Shown: positions 8,129-17,600, counted from the first letter of the stretch. The stretch is DNA of 64,000 bases from Streptomyces beigongshangae (GCF_019710745.1 NZ_JAHKJW010000005.1:1-64000); one strand, 5' to 3'. The notes: generated from the letters alone by a model not told the origin. Made by a program: numbers and translations.

Positions 8129-10219
8129 CTAGGCCCTGCGCGCTCCCGCTCCCAGGGCGCCGCGCTGTGGGCGGATTCCTGCCGGGACGGCCCGTTGACG
8201 GGCGGGGGTGCCCGTCCAGCACGTTCCCCGGCGGTCCAGGAGCCGCCGTAGCCACAGTTCCAGCGAGACCAGGTCCGCCAGTCCTTCCAGCGGCAGCGGT
8301 TCACCTTCGGCCGCCGCCCGCAGGGCCTTGCGGACGACGCGTGCCTCCACCAGTCCCGCCTGGGCGAGCAGGGGCGTGTCGAAGAGCGCCACCAGTTCGT
8401 CCGCGGCGACCCGCAGCCCGGTGCGCGCCGCGGCCGAGGTTCCGGGGGAGGCGGCGCCCCAGCCCGCCGGGAGGTCGGTGACACCGGCGCCTTCGAGCAC
8501 CGTACGGAGGATCGCGGCCCGCGCCCCGGGCTGGACGCGCAGCGCCTCGGGGAGGGCGCGGCAGGCCCGTACGACCTGGTTGTCGAGGAAGGGTGCGTGC
8601 AGCCGCTGGAACCGGACCTCGGCGGCCTGTTCCAGGACGCGCAGGTCGGAGGCGTGCCGGGCCAGCGCCGAGCGCGCCCGGAAGTCGCCCGGCCGCTGCC
8701 CGGGGCCGACGTTCGCGCGGGTGGTCCCACCCGTCAGGCGAACCGATACTTCAGCCAGCGCCTCACCGGTCAGCCAGCGCGCGGCGGGGCCGGGCCTGGC
8801 CCAGGTGAGCGCGGCCAGGGAGGCCCCCGCGGCACCGGCCGGCTCCTCGAACCGCCTGCTCAGCAGCCGGTCGGCCAGTCCTTCGACACCGGCGGGGTAG
8901 GGCGTGCGGGACAGTTTGCGGGCCGCGCCGTACACGCGCGCGGGGACCATGACGGAGCCGTCGGTCTTCGCCAGCGCCTTGACGGGACGCAGCAGATGGC
9001 GCCGCTTGCGGTCCATGAGCAGGTCCGCGAGGCGGGCCGGGTGTGCGTCCAGGACCTGCCGGGCGCCGTACCCCGTGAAGTGGTCGGCGCTGCCCGCGGC
9101 CAGGCGCGCGCGGTGGCGGGCGGCGGTCACCAGGGACGGGCCCGGCTCGTCGGTCAGCGGGCCCTCCAGCTCGGCGTAGGGGAGCATCTCCTCGCCCCCG
9201 GTCACCACCACGTGGTGCAGGCGCGGGTTGGCGGCGAGGGTCCCGGCCCGTTCCAGCTCGGCCTCCCGGCCCTTGACCGCCAGGTCGTTGAAGGTGACGG
9301 CCAGGAGGCGTTCACCGGCGCCCGTGCCGTGTCCGAGGACGGTGCCGGGGGCGCCGGGCAGACCGGCGGCGAGCAGGGCGAGCGTGCCGGAGGCGGGTCC
9401 TCCGGAGAGGTCGGCCCCGATGCCGGGCACGGGCATGCCGCGTGCGGCGCGCCGCTCGGCGGGCCCCATCCCCGGCACGGGTCCGGGATCCATGTCGACC
9501 CCCGGTACGTGCCGGGGCGCGGCGAGCCGGGCGCGCACGGCCTCCACCAGGGCGTCCCGGACCCCGTCCACCGCGCTGTCGGCGTCGGCGGCGGGGGCCG
9601 CGACGGCGAGGGAGGCCACCGGCTCGTACCCCGCGATCTCCCGTGCGCCGGCGCGCAGGATCAGCGCGTGCCCGGGCGGAATGCGTCGCACTCCCTCGTA
9701 AGGGGTGGAGTCGTGCAGGGCCGCCGGTACGTCGGGAGCGGCGAGCAGGGCGGCCAGGTGCCCGAAGTCGAGGTTGGCCTCGATGAGGTCGGCGAGGGGC
9801 AGGGCGGCGGTCGCGTAGGCCGTGCCGCTCGCCCAGGGGGTGTAGAACACCGGTCTCACACCCGCGAGATCGCCGCAGACCATGACCCGGCGGCCCACCT
9901 GGACGACAGCCGTGTAACTGCCGGACCAGGCCGTCAGGTGCCGCAGGGCCCCGCCGCGCGCGGCGATCAGACCGAGGCGCAGCTCCTCGTCGGAGGCGCC
10001 GCAGGTGCCGAGCACCGCCATGCGGTTCCGGTCGTCGGCCCTGACGACACGCACCTCGTCGGGGCGCCAGTCGCCGACCGCCCAGAGCGGGTCGGGGTCG
10101 CCCCACAGGAGCTGGGACCCGACCGGGTGGACCGTCTCCCCGTCGCTGCCGGTCGCGCCCGCCGAACCGAACTCAGGCGCACGAGCGGCGGTACTGCTCC
10201 ATCCCACCAACCACCGCAT
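8129..10219 (-). CDS. Asparagine-synthetase-like / macrolactam-cyclase-like protein with altered active-site motifs
   Basis: Start chosen at ATG 10219 (MRWLVGWSS) behind GTGGAGGCGGCG. The 696-residue protein has an N-terminal half resembling a class II glutamine amidotransferase fold but with no Cys2 nucleophile, so no glutaminase activity is expected. The C-terminal half resembles the adenylating synthetase domain of AsnB, beta-lactam synthetase and lasso-peptide cyclases. The PP-loop, usually SGGxDS, reads SGGPAS, and the second motif reads GSADHFTGYG. It stands alone: no precursor peptide, RRE or protease gene is visible nearby. Related Streptomyces proteins are annotated as asparagine synthase-related. 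The reaction is unknown. Confidence 0.75.
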   Translation of the reverse strand: MRWLVGWSSTAARAPEFGSAGATGSDGETVHPVGSQLLWGDPDPLWAVGDWRPDEVRVVRADDRNRMAVLGTCGASDEELRLGLIAARGGALRHLTAWSGSYTAVVQVGRRVMVCGDLAGVRPVFYTPWASGTAYATAALPLADLIEANLDFGHLAALLAAPDVPAALHDSTPYEGVRRIPPGHALILRAGAREIAGYEPVASLAVAAPAADADSAVDGVRDALVEAVRARLAAPRHVPGVDMDPGPVPGMGPAERRAARGMPVPGIGADLSGGPASGTLALLAAGLPGAPGTVLGHGTGAGERLLAVTFNDLAVKGREAELERAGTLAANPRLHHVVVTGGEEMLPYAELEGPLTDEPGPSLVTAARHRARLAAGSADHFTGYGARQVLDAHPARLADLLMDRKRRHLLRPVKALAKTDGSVMVPARVYGAARKLSRTPYPAGVEGLADRLLSRRFEEPAGAAGASLAALTWARPGPAARWLTGEALAEVSVRLTGGTTRANVGPGQRPGDFRARSALARHASDLRVLEQAAEVRFQRLHAPFLDNQVVRACRALPEALRVQPGARAAILRTVLEGAGVTDLPAGWGAASPGTSAAARTGLRVAADELVALFDTPLLAQAGLVEARVVRKALRAAAEGEPLPLEGLADLVSLELWLRRLLDRRGTCWTGTPARQRAVPAGIRPQRGALGAGARRA

Positions 10220-10996
10220 CGCCGCCTCCACAGGCTGTGGACAACCAGGGCACCGCACGAACCGGACACCATGCTGCCACGAAGAGAGAGCGCCGGAGGG
10301 TCGGCGGGGCCGCTTGCGCTCCCCGGAGTGCGCCCCTGTGGAGATGCCCCCTCAGCGGTGAACTCACGCGCGTCGAAGGGCGGAAGCGGGGAATCGACCC
10401 ACGGCCTGCGACGTGAATGCGCCCCCGAAACGCTCCCCCAGAACATCCAACGCGCCCGCAAGTACCGTGGTGGAAGCGGTATTTGACCTCAGAAGGAGGG
10501 GGGCTGTATTCAGCCAAATCGAGAATGGACGAACAGCGTTGCACACTCTCCGTACAGGCTGTGCGCATCGCACGGTCCGGGAGGCGGACTCCGCCTCCCG
10601 GACCGGTCCGCCGCCCGCGGGGATGTAGGCGGCGGTGTCCCCCAGCCCACCGGATCCAGTACAGCGGGCCGACCCACGCACCATCCATCGAAGCGCTCCC
10701 CCGGTGGCCGGAGAAGAGCGCACGGACGGGCGCACTGCCACACAACGGGAGCACGCCACGACGCTCCGTGCTCGCCCCCGGACCACAATCCCGCCATCCG
10801 GAACAATGCCCCTTAACGCTTGGGATGCGGCGAACTACCCTGTGTTTGCCTGTGTTTTCGCGGGAGGCATATTCCTGAGGGCTCAGCCACGTGCGTGTGC
10901 GGGTGGGGTTCCAGGGGTCGGCGCTCGGGGGGACACAGCACGAATGCCGCGGGGCGACACCCATTGCGGCAGCCGTCTGTGTCGAGGGGTGGCGCA
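10220..10996. other. 777-bp intergenic region, no supported gene
   Basis: Several short open frames exist on both strands, but none has the strong third-position GC of its neighbours. The region is less GC-rich than average around 10460-10560. It holds a strong hairpin at 10574-10604 (GGTCCGGGAGGCGG, loop ACT, CCGCCTCCCGGACC) and a candidate plus-strand promoter near 10482-10512 (TTGACC, then TATTCA). It must contain the promoters of both the asparagine-synthetase-like gene and the ORF1590-like gene. Confidence 0.5.
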
Positions 10997-12421
10997 ATGT
11001 CCAGGGAGCAACGCGGGCCGAACGAAAAACTCGGCGCCGTTCTCGCCCTCGCGGGAATCAGCAACGCAGGACTCGCGCGTCGCGTCAACGACCTCGGCGC
11101 CCAACGCGGGTTGACTCTTCGCTACGACAAGACGTCGGTGGCGCGCTGGGTGTCGAAGGGCATGGTGCCGCAGGGTGCCGCGCCGCACCTCATCGCCGCC
11201 GCCATCGGCCAGAAGCTCGGCCGCCCGGTGCCGCTGCACGAGATCGGCCTGGCGGACGCGGACCCCGCGCCGGAGGTGGGTCTCGCCTTCCCCCGCGACG
11301 TGGGACAGGCCGTGCGCTCGGCGACCGACCTCTACCGCCTCGATCTCGCGGGGCGCCGGGCCGGCTCCGGCGGCATCTGGCAGTCGCTCGCCGGCTCCTT
11401 CGCGGTGAGCGCCTACGCGACCCCCGCCTCGCGGTGGCTGATAACCCCGGCCGACAGTTCGGTGGCACGGGACGCCGGCCCGCTGGAGGGCTCCGCCGCG
11501 CCGCTGAAAGTCGGCCACAGCGACGTGGTGAAGCTGCGGGAGGCCGCCGAGGACGCCAGGCGCTGGGACTCCAAGTACGGAGGCGGCGACTGGCGTTCTT
11601 CCATGGTGCCGGAGTGCCTGCGCGTCGAGGCGGCGCCGCTGCTCCTCGGCTCGTACTCCGACGAGGTCGGCCGCTCCCTCTTCGGGGCGAGCGCCGAACT
11701 CACCCGCCTAGCCGGCTGGATGGCCTTCGACACCGGCCAGCAGGAGGCGGCCCAGCGCTACTACATCCAGGCGCTGCGCCTGGCCCGCGCGGCGGCGGAC
11801 GTGCCCCTCGGGGGTTACGTACTGGCCTCCATGTCCCTCCAGGCGACCTACCGCGGCTTCGGCGACGAGGGCGTGGACCTCGCGCAGGCCGCCCTCGAAC
11901 GCAACCGGGGCCTGGCCACCGCCCGCACGATGAGTTTCTTCCGCCTGGTCGAGGCGCGGGCCCACGCGCGCGCGGGCGACGCCCACGCGGCCGGCGGCGC
12001 CCTGAAGGCCGCCGAGGGCTGGCTGGAGCGGGCCCGCGACGGCGACCAGGACCCGTCCTGGCTGGGCTTCTACTCGTACGACCGCTTCGCGGCGGACGCG
12101 GCGGAGTGCTACCGCGACCTGAAGGCCCCGCGGCAGGTGCGCCGCTTCACGGAACAGGCCCTGTCGAGGCCGACGGAGGAGTTCGTCCGCTCCCACGGGC
12201 TGCGCCTGGTGGTGTCCGCGGTCGCGGAACTGGAGTCGGGCAACCTGGACGCGGCGTGCGAGCAGGGGGTGCGGGCGGTGGAGGTCGCCGGGCGCATCTC
12301 CTCGGCCCGCACGACGGAGTACGTGAAGGACCTGCTGCACCGGCTGGAGCCGTACGGGGACGAGCCGCGGGTCGTCGAACTGCGCGAACGCGCCAGGCCG
12401 CTGCTGATGGCGCCGGCCTAG
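10997..12421 (+). CDS. ORF1590-type sporulation-associated protein
   Basis: A 474-residue protein (about 50 kDa). Residues 10-75 look like a lambda-repressor-like helix-turn-helix region ([13 protein letters not shown], then [13 protein letters not shown]). The rest is helical and TPR-like (repeated A/L/R-rich helices, [13 protein letters not shown] and later segments), a layout common in Streptomyces developmental regulators. ATG 10997 follows GAGGGGTGG. The frame is open back to 10820, which would give about 533 residues (56 kDa). As I recall, the S. griseus sporulation gene ORF1590 gives two products of about 56 and 49.5 kDa from two in-frame starts, which fits. Identity with that family is inference from length and organisation. 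Confidence 0.7.
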   Translation: MSREQRGPNEKLGAVLALAGISNAGLARRVNDLGAQRGLTLRYDKTSVARWVSKGMVPQGAAPHLIAAAIGQKLGRPVPLHEIGLADADPAPEVGLAFPRDVGQAVRSATDLYRLDLAGRRAGSGGIWQSLAGSFAVSAYATPASRWLITPADSSVARDAGPLEGSAAPLKVGHSDVVKLREAAEDARRWDSKYGGGDWRSSMVPECLRVEAAPLLLGSYSDEVGRSLFGASAELTRLAGWMAFDTGQQEAAQRYYIQALRLARAAADVPLGGYVLASMSLQATYRGFGDEGVDLAQAALERNRGLATARTMSFFRLVEARAHARAGDAHAAGGALKAAEGWLERARDGDQDPSWLGFYSYDRFAADAAECYRDLKAPRQVRRFTEQALSRPTEEFVRSHGLRLVVSAVAELESGNLDAACEQGVRAVEVAGRISSARTTEYVKDLLHRLEPYGDEPRVVELRERARPLLMAPA

Positions 12422-12486
12422 GGCCGGCCTCCGCCGGGGGCGGCTCCCGCCGGGGCCGGCTCCCGTCGCGTCCGGACGGCCGCTGC

Positions 12487-12550
12487 CCGGCGAAAGGTGC
12501 GGGTGCTCCGTGGCCGGTCGCGCGGTTCCCCGCGCCCCTGAAGGGCGCGA
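12487..12550. repeat. Dispersed GC-rich intergenic element (copy)
   Basis: Contains the shared core GGTCGCGCGGTTCCCCGCG followed by CCCCTGAAGGG. It lies 66 bp after the ORF1590-like stop codon, in the gap before the next gene. See the finding on the repeat family. Confidence 0.7.
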
Positions 12551-12703
12551 CACGGCCGCCGCCGGCACGGGTGCGGACGACGGGTGACCTCGTACTCCCG
12601 CGCCACCCCGTTCCCGGCTTCTGGTTTGAGGCCGTTGTCAGTGGCGCAAGGCACTATCGGGATCGGCAACCGGAAGTGCGCGACAGTGGGGGTGGGCGGG
12701 CGG

Positions 12704-13918
12704 ATGGTGCGGGCGGCGGTCTCCTACGACTGCGACGTGCTGGTGATCGGTGGCGGGATCGTCGGCCTGTCGACGGCGTACGCGATCACGCACGCCGCCC
12801 CGGGCACCCGGGTGACGGTACTGGAGAAGGAACCCGGCCCCGCCCGGCACCAGACGGGCCGCAACAGCGGGGTCATCCACAGCGGGGTCTACTACCGCCC
12901 GGGCTCCCTGAAGGCACGGTTCGCGGTGCGGGGCGCCGCCGAGATGGTCAAGTTCTGCGCCGAGTACGACATCCCGCACGCGGTGACCGGCAAGCTGATC
13001 GTCGCCACGGAGCGCGACGAGCTCCCCAGACTGCACGCGCTCGTCCAGCGGGGCCGGGAGAACGGCATACCGGTACGGGAGCTGGGCGCCGCCCAGATCG
13101 GCGCGTACGAGCCCGAGGTGCGAGGTCTCGCCGCGATCCACGTGGCCACGACCGGGGTGTGCGACTTCTCGGCCGTGACCCGCCGGCTCGCGGAGGCATC
13201 CGGCGCCCGCATCCGCTACGGCACGAAGGCCGTGTCCATCGACCGCCGCCCCGACCTCGGCGTGGCGGTCCGCACGGACGACGGCACGGTCGTCCGCGCC
13301 CGCGTCCTCGTCAACTGCGCCGGCCTCCACTGCGACGGGATCGCCCGCCTCACCGGCGACGAACCCCGGGTGCGGATCATCCCGTTCCGCGGCGAGTACT
13401 ACACCCTCGCCCGCCCCGAGCTGGTCCGCGGCCTCGTCTACCCGGTCCCCGACCCGGCCTTCCCCTTCCTCGGCGTCCATCTGACCCGCGGCATCGACGG
13501 CAGCGTCCACATCGGCCCGAACGCGGTCCCGGCCCTGGCCCGCGAGGGTTACGACTGGCGAACGGTCCGCCCCCGCGAACTGGGCGCGACCCTCGCCTGG
13601 CCCGGCTCCTGGCACCTGGCCCGGCGCCACTGGCGCTACGGCGGCGGGGAACTGCACCGCTCCCTCTCGAAGGCCGCCTTCACCCGGGCGGTCCGCCGCC
13701 TGCTCCCCGCGGCGACCCCGGACGACCTCGTCCCCTCCCCCGCGGGCGTCCGCGCCCAGGCGGTCCTCCGCGACGGCACCCTCGTGGACGACTTCCTGAT
13801 CCAGGAGGGCCCCCGCACGGTCCACGTCCTGAACGCCCCCTCCCCCGCGGCCACCGCGTCCCTCCCGATCGGCAGAGAGGTGGCCCGAAGAGCGCTCAGG
13901 GCCCTGGCGGCCCTCTGA
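12704..13918 (+). CDS. lhgO: L-2-hydroxyglutarate oxidase-like FAD-dependent oxidoreductase
   Basis: A 404-residue DAO-fold flavoprotein. The N-terminal dinucleotide motif CDVLVIGGGIVGLSTAYAI spans residues 9-27. The LhgO-type signature HQTGRNSGVIHSGVYY follows at about 49-64, and PFRGEYYTL and the C-terminal FLIQEGPRTVHVLNAPSPAA match the family. It would oxidise L-2-hydroxyglutarate to 2-oxoglutarate, passing electrons to the quinone pool or oxygen. I chose ATG 12704 because the flavin motif begins only 8 residues later; GTG codons just upstream are alternatives. It stands alone between the ORF1590-like gene and trmB. Confidence 0.85.
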   Translation: MVRAAVSYDCDVLVIGGGIVGLSTAYAITHAAPGTRVTVLEKEPGPARHQTGRNSGVIHSGVYYRPGSLKARFAVRGAAEMVKFCAEYDIPHAVTGKLIVATERDELPRLHALVQRGRENGIPVRELGAAQIGAYEPEVRGLAAIHVATTGVCDFSAVTRRLAEASGARIRYGTKAVSIDRRPDLGVAVRTDDGTVVRARVLVNCAGLHCDGIARLTGDEPRVRIIPFRGEYYTLARPELVRGLVYPVPDPAFPFLGVHLTRGIDGSVHIGPNAVPALAREGYDWRTVRPRELGATLAWPGSWHLARRHWRYGGGELHRSLSKAAFTRAVRRLLPAATPDDLVPSPAGVRAQAVLRDGTLVDDFLIQEGPRTVHVLNAPSPAATASLPIGREVARRALRALAAL

Positions 13919-14009
13919 ACGCAACGCAGACGCATGCAGACGCATGCAGACTCATACGGACGACCGGCGGCCCCGACCCCGGTCCCGGCGGACGTAAAAT
14001 CGACGCACT

Positions 14010-14840
14010 GTGTCTGACTCATCCCGCACCCCCGAGCCCCGCTCCCCCCGCCCCCCGAGAAGCGAGCCCCGCTTCCCGGACGGCCCCCGGCCCGACCCGG
14101 CCGGCTCCCACCACGAGCGCAGGATCCGCAGCTTCCAGCCCCGCCGCAGCCGGGTGACCCCCGGGCAGGCGGACGCGCTGCACCGCCTGTGGCCCAAGTG
14201 GGGCCTGGACATCGACGGGAAGCGGATCCTCGACCTGCCGGACCTGTTCGGCGCCGACATCCCGGTCGTACTGGAGATCGGCTTCGGCATGGGCGAGGCG
14301 ACGGCGCAGATGGCCGCCGAGGACCCCGGCACCGGAATCCTCGCCGTGGACGTCCACACCCCGGGCCAGGGCAACCTGCTGAACCTCGCGGACAAGGCCG
14401 GCCTGTCCAACCTCCGGGTGGCCAACGGTGACGCGATCATCCTGCTCCGCGAGATGCTCGCACCGAGCGCCCTCGCCGGCCTGCGCGTCTACTTCCCGGA
14501 CCCCTGGCCCAAGAAGCGCCACCACAAGCGGCGCCTGATCCAGCCGGAGTTCCTCACGCTCGCCGCCTCCCGCCTGCGCCCGGGCGCCCTGCTGCACTGC
14601 GCGACGGACTGGGAGGAGTACGCGGAGGTCATGCTGGAGGTCCTCACGGCACACCCCGACTTCGAGAACACCCAGCCCGGCGGCGGCTACGCGCCACGCC
14701 CGGACTTCCGTCCCCTGACCCGCTTCGAGGGCCAGGGCCTGGACAAGGGCCACGTGGTGAACGATCTCCTGTTCCGCCGCGTACCGCTTCATACGGACAG
14801 CACGGGCAACACAGGCAGCACGGACAGCACGGGCACCTGA
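14010..14840 (+). CDS. trmB: tRNA (guanine-N7-)-methyltransferase TrmB
   Basis: A 276-residue protein starting at GTG 14010. The first 45 residues are Pro/Arg-rich and disordered. The catalytic core shows the SAM motif VLEIGFGMGEATAQMA, the acidic motif ILAVDVHTPGQGN, and the TrmB hallmark VYFPDPWPKKRHHKRRL, followed by CATDWEEYAEVM. It installs m7G46 in the variable loop of tRNAs. A TAAAAT box sits 10 nt before the start codon, so the mRNA is probably leaderless or nearly so. It is followed 57 bp later by the PrsW-like gene in the same direction. Confidence 0.93.
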   Translation: MSDSSRTPEPRSPRPPRSEPRFPDGPRPDPAGSHHERRIRSFQPRRSRVTPGQADALHRLWPKWGLDIDGKRILDLPDLFGADIPVVLEIGFGMGEATAQMAAEDPGTGILAVDVHTPGQGNLLNLADKAGLSNLRVANGDAIILLREMLAPSALAGLRVYFPDPWPKKRHHKRRLIQPEFLTLAASRLRPGALLHCATDWEEYAEVMLEVLTAHPDFENTQPGGGYAPRPDFRPLTRFEGQGLDKGHVVNDLLFRRVPLHTDSTGNTGSTDSTGT

Positions 14841-14897
14841 GCACCCCTGACGGGGCGCTCTCGCGGGCGAAGCCCCTCCCTCGTTAGGGTTTTTGTC

Positions 14898-16247
14898 ATG
14901 GCCACCAGCCTCCCACCCCCGACACCCCCCGGTTTCCCCGCCGGAGGCCCCCGTCGGCGCGCCCACTGGTGGCAGCGCACCTGGCTGCGCTACGCCGCGC
15001 TGACCACCCTCCTCACCCTGTCCGGCCTCGTCATCCTGGCCCTGGTCCGCAGGCAGACCGGCACGGAGGGCTTCCTGGTGGGCCTCGGCCTCGCCGTCCT
15101 GCCCGTCCCGCTGCTCGTCGCCGCGTTCCGCTGGCTGGACCGGGTCGATCCGGGCCCCTGGCGGAACCTGCTCTTCTCCTTCGCCTGGGGCGCCTGCGCG
15201 GCCGCGCTGATAGCCATCGTCGCGAACAGCTTCGCGACGCAGTGGATAGCGACGGCCACCGCGGACCCGTCCCACGCGGACACCCTCGGCGCGACGGTGA
15301 TAGCGCCGGTCGTTGAGGAGTCGGCGAAGGCCGCGGCGGTCCTGCTCGTCTTCCTGTTCCGCAGACGGGACTTCACCGGGATAGTCGACGGCGTGGTGAT
15401 AGCCGGCGTCACGGCGACCGGCTTCGCGTTCACCGAGAACATCCTCTATCTGGGCACGGCGTTCGGCACGGACCAGGTCACCGGCGACACCGGCATCTTC
15501 TCCGTCACGGCGGCCACCTTCTTCGTACGCGTGATCATGTCGCCGTTCGCGCATCCGCTGTTCACCGTGCTGACGGGCATCGGCTTCGGCGTCGCGGCGC
15601 TCTCGGCGGACCGCCAGCAGGTGCGCCGTGTGCTCCTCCCCGTCACCGGGCTGCTGCTCGCGATGGGCATGCACGCGGTGTGGAACGGCTCGTCGACCTT
15701 CGGCGAGTACGGCTTCTTCGCGGTCTACGCGGTCTTCATGGTCCCGGTCTTCGGACTGCTGACCTGGCTGGCCGTCTGGACCCGCCAGCGCGAACTGGGC
15801 ACGGTCCGCGCCGAACTGCCGTCGTACGCCATGGCCGGCTGGCTGGCCCCGCCCGAGCCCTTCGCCCTCGGCTCGATGAGGGCACGGCGGCTGGCCCGGA
15901 AGTACGCCGCACGGCACGGCGGCCGGGACGCGGGCCGGGCGGTGGCGGAGTACGAGGCGTACGCGACGTCGCTGGCGTTCCTGCGCCACCGGGGCCGCCG
16001 GGGCCGTGCGGGGGCGGACTTCGCGGTGCGCGAGCGGGAGTTGCTCCACGAGCTGTGGGCCCGCCGGGAACCGGCCCGCCCGGCCCTGGCGTACGCGGCG
16101 AGGGCCACGGCCCCGCCTCCGGCACCGTCCCCCTGGCCGGCGGCGTGCGGGTACCCGCACGGACAGTACGGACTGTACGGACATCCGCAGGGATGTTACG
16201 GATACCCGGCACCCCAGTACCCGGCGTACAACCCGTACCGCTCTTAA
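14898..16247 (+). CDS. PrsW family intramembrane metalloprotease
   Basis: A 449-residue protein with about 8 hydrophobic segments between residues 30 and 300. The PrsW catalytic motifs are visible: EESAK at residues 140-144, FAFTEN in the next segment, and conserved histidines in PFAHPLF and MGMHAVW. In Bacillus, PrsW performs site-1 cleavage of an anti-sigma factor; the actinobacterial target is not known. The last 150 residues are cytoplasmic, with a Pro/Gly/Tyr-rich tail. It is probably co-transcribed with trmB (57-bp gap, same strand). Confidence 0.88.
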   Translation: MATSLPPPTPPGFPAGGPRRRAHWWQRTWLRYAALTTLLTLSGLVILALVRRQTGTEGFLVGLGLAVLPVPLLVAAFRWLDRVDPGPWRNLLFSFAWGACAAALIAIVANSFATQWIATATADPSHADTLGATVIAPVVEESAKAAAVLLVFLFRRRDFTGIVDGVVIAGVTATGFAFTENILYLGTAFGTDQVTGDTGIFSVTAATFFVRVIMSPFAHPLFTVLTGIGFGVAALSADRQQVRRVLLPVTGLLLAMGMHAVWNGSSTFGEYGFFAVYAVFMVPVFGLLTWLAVWTRQRELGTVRAELPSYAMAGWLAPPEPFALGSMRARRLARKYAARHGGRDAGRAVAEYEAYATSLAFLRHRGRRGRAGADFAVRERELLHELWARREPARPALAYAARATAPPPAPSPWPAACGYPHGQYGLYGHPQGCYGYPAPQYPAYNPYRS

Positions 16248-16385
16248 CCCGTGCCGCTCTCAGCCCGTCCCGCTCCCTCCGGAGCCGACACGGCGCGACG
16301 CGCCGAGCCGGTCACCGCGAAAGCGGTGAAGCTCGACGCGTCGGAAGTCGCGGTCTCGGTCGTGGTCGCGGGAAGGCGGCGGAAC

Positions 16386-17435
16386 CTACGGGTTGAGCCC
16401 GTTGCCCCGCAGCCAGGCCATCGGGTCCACCGGGGCGCCACCGCTGGTGTAGACCTCCAGGTGGAGGTGCGCCCCCGTGACGTTGCCGGTCGCGCCCACG
16501 CGGCCGATGACGTCGCCGGTGCTGACCTTCTGCCCGACGCTGACGCCGATCGACGACTGGTGGGCGTACCAGACCTCCGTACCGTCGTCGAGCGTGAGGA
16601 CCGTGCGGTAGCCGTACGAGCCGCTCCAGCCCGCCTCGGTGATGGTGCCGCTGTGAACCGCCTTGAGCGGGGTACCCGTGGGAGCGGCGAAGTCCAGACC
16701 CGTGTGCTGACCGGAGGACCACAGCGCGCCGGCCTGACCGTAGGTCGAGGTGATCGTGTACGAGGAGGTGGGCAGCGTGTACTGCTTGGCGAGCGTGGCG
16801 AGGCGCGCGGCCTCGACCTTCGCCGCGGCCTCCGCCTTCTTCTTCTTCTCGGCGGCGACGGCCTTGGCCTTCGCCTCGTCCCGCTCCTTGGCCGCCGCCT
16901 CGGCGGCCTTCTTCGCGGCGGCGGCCTCGGCGGCCGCCTGGGCCTCGCGGTCCACCTGGTCCTGCTGGAGCTCGGCCTGGAGCATGATGCGGGCGCGCAG
17001 CGCCTCACCCGCGTCCGCGTTGCCCTGCTCGGCGTCGGCGGTGGTGAGACCGGCGTCGGTGAGCGGCGTGCTGGAGCCCTCGGGGGTCTCCTCGTCGGAG
17101 ATCAGCGAGCCCACGTTCGGCAGGTCGGGGATCGAGATCGACACCGGCGGCTTGCCGGTCTGCGCGGTGGCCATGCCGCCCGCGCCGACGGCGGCTATGA
17201 CACCGACGCCCAGAACGGTCGAGCTGCGGGCGAGTCCTCCGCCGCGCTGCTTGGAGACACGGTGCCGGCCGCGGACGGGAAGGACGGTGTCCGCGCTGGG
17301 ATTCCAGACCTCCCAGGTCTCCTCGTCCCTGCGCGCGCCGTAAGCGAAGGTGTCGGGCTTCTTCTCACCCGACGACTCACCCGTCACCTCATCCGGTACG
17401 AACGAGGGCATGGGGGCAGGCCTGTTGGACGCCAC
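16386..17435 (-). CDS. M23 family metallopeptidase (peptidoglycan hydrolase)
   Basis: A 349-residue protein starting at GTG 17435 (VASNRPAP), behind a strong AAGGAAAGGAG. Residues 1-80 are cytoplasmic and lead to one transmembrane segment (VLGVGVIAAVGAGGMATA). An Ala/Lys/Glu-rich coiled coil follows (about residues 165-225). The C-terminal LytM/M23 domain carries HTGLDFAAP (first Zn ligands) and AHLHLEVY (HxH motif). It should cut peptide cross-links outside the membrane. The upstream cyclic-di-AMP riboswitch ties expression to c-di-AMP level, as for other Streptomyces cell-wall hydrolases. Confidence 0.92.
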   Translation of the reverse strand: MASNRPAPMPSFVPDEVTGESSGEKKPDTFAYGARRDEETWEVWNPSADTVLPVRGRHRVSKQRGGGLARSSTVLGVGVIAAVGAGGMATAQTGKPPVSISIPDLPNVGSLISDEETPEGSSTPLTDAGLTTADAEQGNADAGEALRARIMLQAELQQDQVDREAQAAAEAAAAKKAAEAAAKERDEAKAKAVAAEKKKKAEAAAKVEAARLATLAKQYTLPTSSYTITSTYGQAGALWSSGQHTGLDFAAPTGTPLKAVHSGTITEAGWSGSYGYRTVLTLDDGTEVWYAHQSSIGVSVGQKVSTGDVIGRVGATGNVTGAHLHLEVYTSGGAPVDPMAWLRGNGLNP

Positions 17436-17460
17436 GTGGGCGCGCTCCTTTCCTTCCTTC

Positions 17461-17600
17461 TCGCCTACCGGGTTAGCTGACGGGTTCGGAGCAGGAAGGT
17501 CTCCTACGCGCGTCAACCGCGGTGTGCTCCACCGCGAAAGACGTGCGATTCACCCCATGTAGGTGGTTCCCCGGTTCCCTTGCGGGATTCGGCGCGTGCG
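17461..17600 (-). promoter_or_regulatory. ydaO/yuaA-type cyclic-di-AMP riboswitch
   Basis: On the minus strand the conserved blocks of the ydaO riboswitch appear in order: CGCCGAATCCCGC near the 5' end, AGGGAACCGGGGAACCA, GGGGTGAATCGC, AGACCTTCCTGCTCCGAACC, then GTCAGCTAACCCGGTAGGCG. The 5' CGCGCC and 3' GGTAGGCG arms can form the closing stem. It ends 25 nt before the GTG of the M23 peptidase. By analogy with Streptomyces rpfA, ligand binding should reduce expression. Confidence 0.92.

Noticed and set aside
8129..10996. Lasso-peptide cluster around the cyclase-like gene
   Set aside because: No precursor-like small gene, RRE protein or transglutaminase-type protease was found on either strand within the flanking gaps.
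13919..13965. Short repeats ACGCATGCAG after lhgO
   Set aside because: Only two or three imperfect 10-bp units; no sign of function.
10891..14157. A 1088-codon plus-strand open frame across three genes
   Set aside because: It runs out of frame through the ORF1590-like, lhgO and trmB genes and is Arg/Pro/Gly-rich, typical of a shadow frame.
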